Source of the DNA: Terrimonas sp937888905
GTDB lineage: Bacteria; Bacteroidota; Bacteroidia; Chitinophagales; Chitinophagaceae
Reading direction: 5' to 3'
Assembly (NCBI GenBank): GCA_937888905.1
Contig: CALATA010000004.1
Coordinates: 372,001 to 436,000 of the forward strand
DNA length: 64,000 nucleotides
Below the pieces are notes generated by a model that was not told where the DNA came from, ran no database searches, and saw nothing but the letters and a program-made list of their open reading frames with translations. Below, piece after piece: positions 59,341 to 64,000 of the stretch. Positions within the stretch are counted from its first letter, which is position 1. Every line of letters begins with the position of its first letter. Made by a program: the position numbers and the translations under genes.

Positions 59341-61539
59341 ATGTTAAAACAACCCATTCGCAAAACATTTGATATAGGTGGTGGGCGCGAGGTTACGATC
59401 GAAACAGGTCGTCTTGCGCGCCAGGCTGATGGCGCGGTTACCGTTTCCAGCGGCAACTGTGTGATCCTTGCTACCGTTGTGGCTAATAAAGAGCCCAAAG
59501 AAGGACAGAGCTTTTTTCCGCTGACTGTTGATTACCAGGAGAAGTTTGCTGCGGCAGGCCGTATTCCCGGTTCTTTTTTCAAGCGTGAAGCCCGCCTGAA
59601 TGACTACGAAATCCTGACCAGCCGCCTGATCGACCGCGCGCTGCGTCCATTATTCCCGGAAGATTATCTTTGTGAGGTTCAGGTACTTGTATCGCTTATT
59701 TCAAGTGATCCTGAAGTTATGCCAGACGCTATGGCATGCCTTGCTGCTTCTGCAGCTCTCGCTGTTTCCGATATTCCCATCAAGGAAATCATCTCCGAAG
59801 TGCGCATTGGCCGTATCAATGGAGAGTTTATCGTTAACCCTACCCGCAGTCAGATCGAAGAGTCCGATCTCGAATTTATTATCGCGGCTACCGAGAAAAA
59901 CCTGATGATGGTGGAAGGTGAAGCGCAGGAGTGTAGCGAAGCTGACCTCGTACGTTCACTGGAGATTGCCCACGAAGCGATCCGCATCCAGATCAAAGCG
60001 CAGGAAGAACTGCGTCAGCTCGCCGGTGTTACCACCAAGCGCGATTATACCAAACCCGCAACAGATCCTGCACTGGAAGAAAAAGTGAAAGCTTTTGCCA
60101 GCCAGAAAGTATATGAAGTAGCCAAAGCTGCACTGCCCAAACATGAACGCAGTGACCGTTTCGCCGCCATCAAGGAAGAACTGATCACTTACCTGAAGTC
60201 TGAACTGGCCGAGGGTGAGGAGCTGCCCGACCTGACCAAGAAACTGGCTTCCACCTACTACGCAGATCTTCAGTATTATGTGGTACGTGATATGATCCTG
60301 AACGAGAAAATCCGCCTCGACGGACGTGCACTCGACCAGGTTCGCCCGCTCGATATGGAAACGGACGTGCTGCCTTCTCCACATGGTTCAGCTCTTTTTA
60401 CAAGAGGTGAAACACAATCACTTACAACGGTTACCCTGGGTACTGCTTTAGATGATTTACTGGTGGAAAGTGCTGCTCATTCCTACGATTCCAAATTTTA
60501 CCTGCACTATAACTTCCCGCCGTTTTCTACCGGTGAAGTGAAAATGATGCGCGGTCAAAGCCGCCGCGAAGTAGGCCATGGCAACCTGGCTATGCGTTCG
60601 CTGAGACAAATGATGCCAAATGGAGACTTCGCTTACACTGTTCGTGTAGTGAGCGATATCCTTGAATCAAATGGTTCATCTTCCATGGCTACCGTATGTG
60701 CCGGTTCACTGGCGCTGATGGATGCGGGTGTGGGTATTCCCAAACACGTATCTGGTGTAGCAATGGGACTGATCACCAAAGACGACAAATTCGCCGTATT
60801 GACGGATATCCTGGGTGACGAAGACCACCTGGGCGATATGGACTTTAAAGTAACCGGTACCCGCGATGGTATCTGCGGTGTGCAGATGGACATCAAGGTA
60901 GATGGTTTGCCGATGGCTGTAATGCAGCAGGCATTGGATCAGGCCCGCCGTGGCCGCCTCCATATTCTGGATGCCATGTATGAGTGTATCCCTGCTGCCC
61001 GTGAAGAAGTGAAACCACATGCACCGCGTATGGTCAAACTGGTTATCGATCGCGAGTTCATTGGTGCAGTGATCGGACCAGGTGGCAAAGTGATCCAGGA
61101 AATGCAGCGTGAAACCGGTACCACGATCAATATCGAAGAAGTAAACAACCAGGGTGAAGTAAGCATCTTCGGTGTAGCCAAAGAAGGTGTGGAGAGAGCG
61201 CAAGCCTGGATCAAAGGCATCACTGCCGTTCCGGTAGTAGGTGATGTTTACGATTCTGTTGTTAAATCTGTCGTTCCTTTCGGTGCATTCGTTGAGTTCC
61301 TGCCCGGCAAACAAGGCCTGGTACACATCAGCGAAATCAGTTGGAAACGTTTGGAAACACTGGAAGGTATCGTAAGAGAAGGTGATACTTTTAAAGTAAA
61401 ACTGATCGGCACAGATCCTAAGTCGGGCAAATTCAAATTGTCGCGCAAGGCACTGATTCCAAAACCTGAGAACGCCGGTGGTTCAAGAGAACCCCGCGAA
61501 CCCAGAGAACAGAGAGAGCAAAATCCGCAAGGAGAATAA
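59341..61539 (+). CDS. pnp: Polyribonucleotide nucleotidyltransferase
   Basis: A 732-residue 3'-5' phosphorolytic exoribonuclease. The first RNase PH domain has GGREVTIETGRLARQADGAV and PEDYLCEVQVLVSLISSDP. The second has SPHGSALFTRGETQSLTTVTLG and the catalytic DILGDEDHLGDMDFKVTGT. The KH domain (VIGPGGKVIQEMQRETGT) and the S1 domain (VVPFGAFVEFLPGKQGLVHISEIS) follow, then a short Arg/Glu/Pro tail. ATG 59341 is chosen; the frame is open to 59278 but encodes no family sequence. A terminator follows. Confidence 0.98.
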   Translation: MLKQPIRKTFDIGGGREVTIETGRLARQADGAVTVSSGNCVILATVVANKEPKEGQSFFPLTVDYQEKFAAAGRIPGSFFKREARLNDYEILTSRLIDRALRPLFPEDYLCEVQVLVSLISSDPEVMPDAMACLAASAALAVSDIPIKEIISEVRIGRINGEFIVNPTRSQIEESDLEFIIAATEKNLMMVEGEAQECSEADLVRSLEIAHEAIRIQIKAQEELRQLAGVTTKRDYTKPATDPALEEKVKAFASQKVYEVAKAALPKHERSDRFAAIKEELITYLKSELAEGEELPDLTKKLASTYYADLQYYVVRDMILNEKIRLDGRALDQVRPLDMETDVLPSPHGSALFTRGETQSLTTVTLGTALDDLLVESAAHSYDSKFYLHYNFPPFSTGEVKMMRGQSRREVGHGNLAMRSLRQMMPNGDFAYTVRVVSDILESNGSSSMATVCAGSLALMDAGVGIPKHVSGVAMGLITKDDKFAVLTDILGDEDHLGDMDFKVTGTRDGICGVQMDIKVDGLPMAVMQQALDQARRGRLHILDAMYECIPAAREEVKPHAPRMVKLVIDREFIGAVIGPGGKVIQEMQRETGTTINIEEVNNQGEVSIFGVAKEGVERAQAWIKGITAVPVVGDVYDSVVKSVVPFGAFVEFLPGKQGLVHISEISWKRLETLEGIVREGDTFKVKLIGTDPKSGKFKLSRKALIPKPENAGGSREPREPREQREQNPQGE

Positions 61540-61542
61540 ATA

Positions 61543-61576
61543 AAAATAAACCCGGACATGCTCCGGGTTTATTTTT
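61543..61576 (+). terminator. Terminator after pnp
   Basis: A 14-bp stem AAAATAAACCCGGA/TCCGGGTTTATTTT with a five-base loop ends in T5. Confidence 0.9.
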
Positions 61577-61610
61577 GAATTCAAAAGACGGCAAGGTAAA
61601 CAGCCGTAAT

Positions 61611-61730
61611 AAGTATTAAGTAATAAGTATTAAGTATTAAGTAATAAGTGTAGGTGAATGCCATATTCACTGATTGACTTATTCACTCCCGAGACTTCGG
61701 GATGACCATTCACCATTCACGATTCACCCA
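61611..61730. repeat. Heptamer/octamer arrays and palindrome in front of prmA
   Basis: Six units AAGTATT/AAGTAAT type run from 61611 to 61652. ATTCACTG, ATTGACTT, ATTCACTC (period 8) follow, then TCCCGA/TCGGGA (61687-61702), then CATTCAC, CATTCAC, GATTCAC (period 7). The last ends five bases before the prmA ATG. prmA therefore has a repeat array where its leader should be. Confidence 0.9.
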
Positions 61731-62549
61731 ATGACCGCATACCGCGAACTCCACTATACCAACATTCCGCGCGAACAACGCGAAATCCTCATGGCCCTGC
61801 TCAATGAATTCGGACCCGAAGGCTTTGAAGAAGGGGATGATGAACTGAAAGTTTTTTTCACCAATGAGCAATACGATGAAGCATCGCTCGCCGGTATTCA
61901 TTCCTCGCTGCAGGTAACACCGGTAGTAACTGAAATTGCACCGGTAAACTGGAATCAGTCGTGGGAATCGAACTTCGCACCGGTGGTGGTGGATGATTTT
62001 GTGGCAGTACGTGCCGGCTTTCATGAGCCCATCAGCAAGGTAGAGCACGAGATCGTCATCACACCCAAGATGAGTTTTGGTACCGGCCATCATGCCACTA
62101 CCTATATGATGCTGCAGCAGATGCGTGAGATCGATTTCAAGGACCGCTCCGTATTTGATTTTGGAACGGGCACCGGTGTACTGGCCATTCTTGCACATCG
62201 CCTGGGTGCGGATACTATCAGGGCGATTGACAATGATACCTGGAGTATCGACAATACGCGCGAGAACATGGAAGCGAATAATGCAACAGGTATCATTCTG
62301 GAGCGCGCGGACGATGCAGGAGCCGGTTTTCAGTATGATATTATTCTTGCCAATATTAACCGGAATGTGCTGCTCGACAACATGCACCGGCTTTCAGCGC
62401 AACTGAATCCCGGCGGCACCCTGCTGCTGAGCGGCCTGCTGGAGGAAGACGAAACCGTGATCACTGAAAGCGCCACCCGGAATGGACTGCGCGCCCCGCA
62501 ACGCTTTCAGCGCGGAAACTGGATATGTATCAGGTTTTCAGCCGCTTAA
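61731..62549 (+). CDS. prmA: Ribosomal protein L11 methyltransferase
   Basis: A 272-residue SAM-dependent methyltransferase that trimethylates L11. The N-terminal recognition domain (YRELHYTNIPREQREILMALLNEFGPEGFEEG) is followed by the catalytic domain: KMSFGTGHHATTYMML, SVFDFGTGTGVLAILAHRLGA (SAM loop), DIILANINRNVLLDNM and LLLSGLLEEDE. ATG 61731 is used; the frame opens at a TTG (61674) inside repeat DNA. Its leader is made of repeats and has no clear -7 box. Confidence 0.93.
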   Translation: MTAYRELHYTNIPREQREILMALLNEFGPEGFEEGDDELKVFFTNEQYDEASLAGIHSSLQVTPVVTEIAPVNWNQSWESNFAPVVVDDFVAVRAGFHEPISKVEHEIVITPKMSFGTGHHATTYMMLQQMREIDFKDRSVFDFGTGTGVLAILAHRLGADTIRAIDNDTWSIDNTRENMEANNATGIILERADDAGAGFQYDIILANINRNVLLDNMHRLSAQLNPGGTLLLSGLLEEDETVITESATRNGLRAPQRFQRGNWICIRFSAA

Positions 62550-62593
62550 AAAAGGGCGTATTAAATTATTGTTACCCGCAACCGGTTTTTTCG

Positions 62594-62601
62594 TAAATTT
62601 G
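62594..62601 (+). promoter_or_regulatory. -7 box of plsY
   Basis: TAAATTTG matches TANNTTTG, 25 bases before the ATG. Confidence 0.45.
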
Positions 62602-62626
62602 CTGTTCATCCCTAACCGATTTTTCT

Positions 62627-63283
62627 ATGAATGAACTATTGATCATAGTTCTTGCATATCTGATTGGCAGCATTCCTACTTCTGTGTGGGTGAGTCGTCA
62701 TTTTTTCAACATTGACATACGTGAATATGGCAGCGGCAACGCTGGTGCCACCAACACTTACCGTGTACTCGGCCCTAAATGGGGTACGGTGGTAATGATA
62801 GTGGATATGTTGAAAGGTATTGTTGCGGTGAAGCTTGCTTTTTTGCTCGGTGATTATGGCAGCCAGGAGCGATTGACCAACATTCAAATGGGATTGGGAC
62901 TGGCCGCAGTGATCGGGCATATCTTCCCCATATGGGCGGATTTCAGAGGAGGAAAAGGTGTGGCTACTTTATTCGGATTAGTAGTAGGTATTTCGCCGTG
63001 GACAGCACTTGGTTGCTCCGGTGTATTCCTCGCGGTGCTTTATCTTACTCGTTTTGTATCGCTTAGTTCCATGCTGGCCAGTGTGGCTTTTCCCGTATTC
63101 ATCCTGGTGATTTTTAATGTTGATAATCCTGTATACCGTGTGTTTGCCATTGCAGTGGCCCTGATGGTGATCCTGACTCACCAGAAAAACATCGGACGTC
63201 TGTTGAAAGGCGCTGAAAGCAAAGTGCCTATTTTTAAATACCGCGACCGGCGCCGCCAACGCAGACGTAACTCGTCCCGTTAA
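62627..63283 (+). CDS. plsY: Acyl-phosphate:glycerol-3-phosphate acyltransferase
   Basis: A 218-residue inner-membrane enzyme that starts phospholipid synthesis. Its conserved loops are present: LAYLIGSIPTSVWVSR, DIREYGSGNAGATNTYRVLG (motif 1), HIFPIWADFRGGKGVATLFG (motif 2) and ...LTHQKNIGRLLKGAESK (motif 3). Several helices lie between them. The C-terminus is Arg-rich (KYRDRRRQRRRNSSR). Length is normal. Confidence 0.96.
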   Translation: MNELLIIVLAYLIGSIPTSVWVSRHFFNIDIREYGSGNAGATNTYRVLGPKWGTVVMIVDMLKGIVAVKLAFLLGDYGSQERLTNIQMGLGLAAVIGHIFPIWADFRGGKGVATLFGLVVGISPWTALGCSGVFLAVLYLTRFVSLSSMLASVAFPVFILVIFNVDNPVYRVFAIAVALMVILTHQKNIGRLLKGAESKVPIFKYRDRRRQRRRNSSR

Positions 63284-63304
63284 TACAATCCCCTCAAACC
63301 CGCT

Positions 63305-63312
63305 TACCTTTG
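63305..63312 (+). promoter_or_regulatory. -7 box of the M48 protease gene
   Basis: TACCTTTG, an exact match, 48 bases before the ATG at 63361. Confidence 0.5.
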
Positions 63313-63360
63313 TTTGGTATAGTGATTGTTTAAGTTAACTGAACACCTAAAATACCCAAC

Positions 63361-64000
63361 ATGACCCGAATCTTTCTTGCTCTGACGGCAGTAGCCTGTT
63401 TGTCTGCCGGATGCTCAAACAATTCTGTTACCGGTCGTAGTCAACTTACGCTATTGCCTGAATCGGAGCTGCAGTCGATGGCTGTAAGCGAGTATCAGAC
63501 TTTCCTTTCCTCTAACAAAGTAATCAGCCCGTCCACCAGCAAGGATGCTGAGATGGTAACCCGCGTGGGCCAGCGCATCACGGCGGCTGTACAGCAATAT
63601 TATGCGCAAAAAGGTATTTCCTCCCAGCTCGATGGCTACAAGTGGGAATACAAACTGGTAGACAGCAAAGAAGTGAATGCTTGGTGCATGCCCGGCGGCA
63701 AGATCGTCGTTTATACAGGTTTGTTGCCTATTACGCAGAACGAAGCGGCACTGGCCGCGGTAATGGGACATGAAGTGTCTCACGCTATCTTCCAGCATGG
63801 CAATGAACGGATGAGCCAGGGCATGGTACAGCAGGGGCTTGGTTCTGCGCTCAGTGTGGCATTGTCGAGTAAGCCTGCTGCCACGCAGAATCTTTTTATG
63901 ACGGCATATGGTGTAGGATCGAATGTACTCGGTACATTACCGTTTTCCCGCAAACATGAACTGGAGGCCGATCGGTATGGTTTGATCTGGACAGCCATGG
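63361..64000 (+). CDS. M48 family metallopeptidase lipoprotein, 3' truncated by window end
   Basis: The frame is open from ATG 63361 to the window edge (213 residues). A lipoprotein signal (MTRIFLALTAVACLSAGCSNN) is followed by the LoiP/YcaL-like SVTGRSQLTLLPESEL. The zinc site is H137-E138-xx-H141 (MGHEVSHAIFQHGNERM), with the third ligand Glu in HELEADRYGL. Such enzymes are periplasmic quality-control proteases on outer-membrane proteins. The C-terminus lies outside the window. Confidence 0.92.
   Translation, partial: MTRIFLALTAVACLSAGCSNNSVTGRSQLTLLPESELQSMAVSEYQTFLSSNKVISPSTSKDAEMVTRVGQRITAAVQQYYAQKGISSQLDGYKWEYKLVDSKEVNAWCMPGGKIVVYTGLLPITQNEAALAAVMGHEVSHAIFQHGNERMSQGMVQQGLGSALSVALSSKPAATQNLFMTAYGVGSNVLGTLPFSRKHELEADRYGLIWTAM

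Noticed and set aside
1..64000. Insertion sequences, integrases or toxin-antitoxin systems
   Set aside because: No transposase, integrase or toxin-like frame was found on either strand.

Overview
The window reads as chromosomal DNA of a Bacteroidota bacterium, most likely family Chitinophagaceae. Supporting signs are the Bacteroidota-restricted families (DUF4270, DUF4403, DUF6089, GSCFA, BT_3928-type DoxX protein, carboxypeptidase-regulatory TonB-type barrel, OmpA with thrombospondin type 3 repeats). Promoters also carry the phylum's -7 box TANNTTTG rather than a sigma70 -10 box, Shine-Dalgarno sequences are scarce, and several genes start at GTG or TTG. The genus is inferred; no rRNA is present. 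I see no phage, insertion sequence, CRISPR array or plasmid gene. It is a core-genome segment with unusually patterned intergenic DNA.

Layout. 1-5.7 kb: partial GtrA protein, DUF4403 lipoprotein, YdeI-like protein, dnaK, NTF2-like and DinB proteins. 5.7-18 kb: a 51-residue membrane protein, a DPE2-type 4-alpha-glucanotransferase, dipeptide epimerase, DUF6089 barrel, UbiD decarboxylase with an ATP-grasp protein, TraB/GumN lipoprotein, ndk, a DHH phosphoesterase and an FKBP lipoprotein. 18-25.5 kb: a possible small RNA, folP, DUF1599, a DoxX/BT_3928 protein, a lone DppB-type permease, a macroglobulin-like surface protein, a DciA-like protein and ftsE. 25.5-32.6 kb: two glycosyltransferases and a Gfo/Idh oxidoreductase, a TonB-type barrel, a DUF445-like protein and tRNA-His. 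32.8-40 kb: S41 protease, small proteins, a second DinB protein, a repeat-bearing lipoprotein, a subtilase and OmpA/TSP3. 40-52 kb: ALDH7, panB, ppx, ppk1, a flippase-like protein, panD, panC, a half-length glycogen synthase, DUF4270 and metK. 52-64 kb: NUDIX, rlmB, HMG-CoA-lyase-type protein, GSCFA, galM/galK, miaE, rpsO, pnp, prmA, plsY and a truncated M48 protease.

Functional links: panB, panD and panC supply pantothenate; ppk1 and ppx make and degrade polyphosphate; galM and galK are divergent Leloir genes; the two glycosyltransferases and the oxidoreductase form one surface-glycan operon; rpsO and pnp keep their widely conserved order.

The most unusual signal is in the spacers. Many gene ends carry degenerate tandem arrays with a period of 7 or 8 bases (AAGTNNT, AAGGNNT, CGTSAAT, AATGTGNA, TCAAATNN), often paired in opposite orientation and alternating with short GC palindromes of the GCCCGAA...TTCGGGC type. 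In at least six genes the stop codon lies inside the array. Other points worth a second look are a 21-bp perfect hairpin with a nested alternative (11016-11066), a possible small RNA with antiterminator-like pairing (18078-18275), a lipoprotein whose 19-residue His/Cys motif is duplicated with only synonymous differences, and a set of genes whose -7 box sits almost on the start codon.
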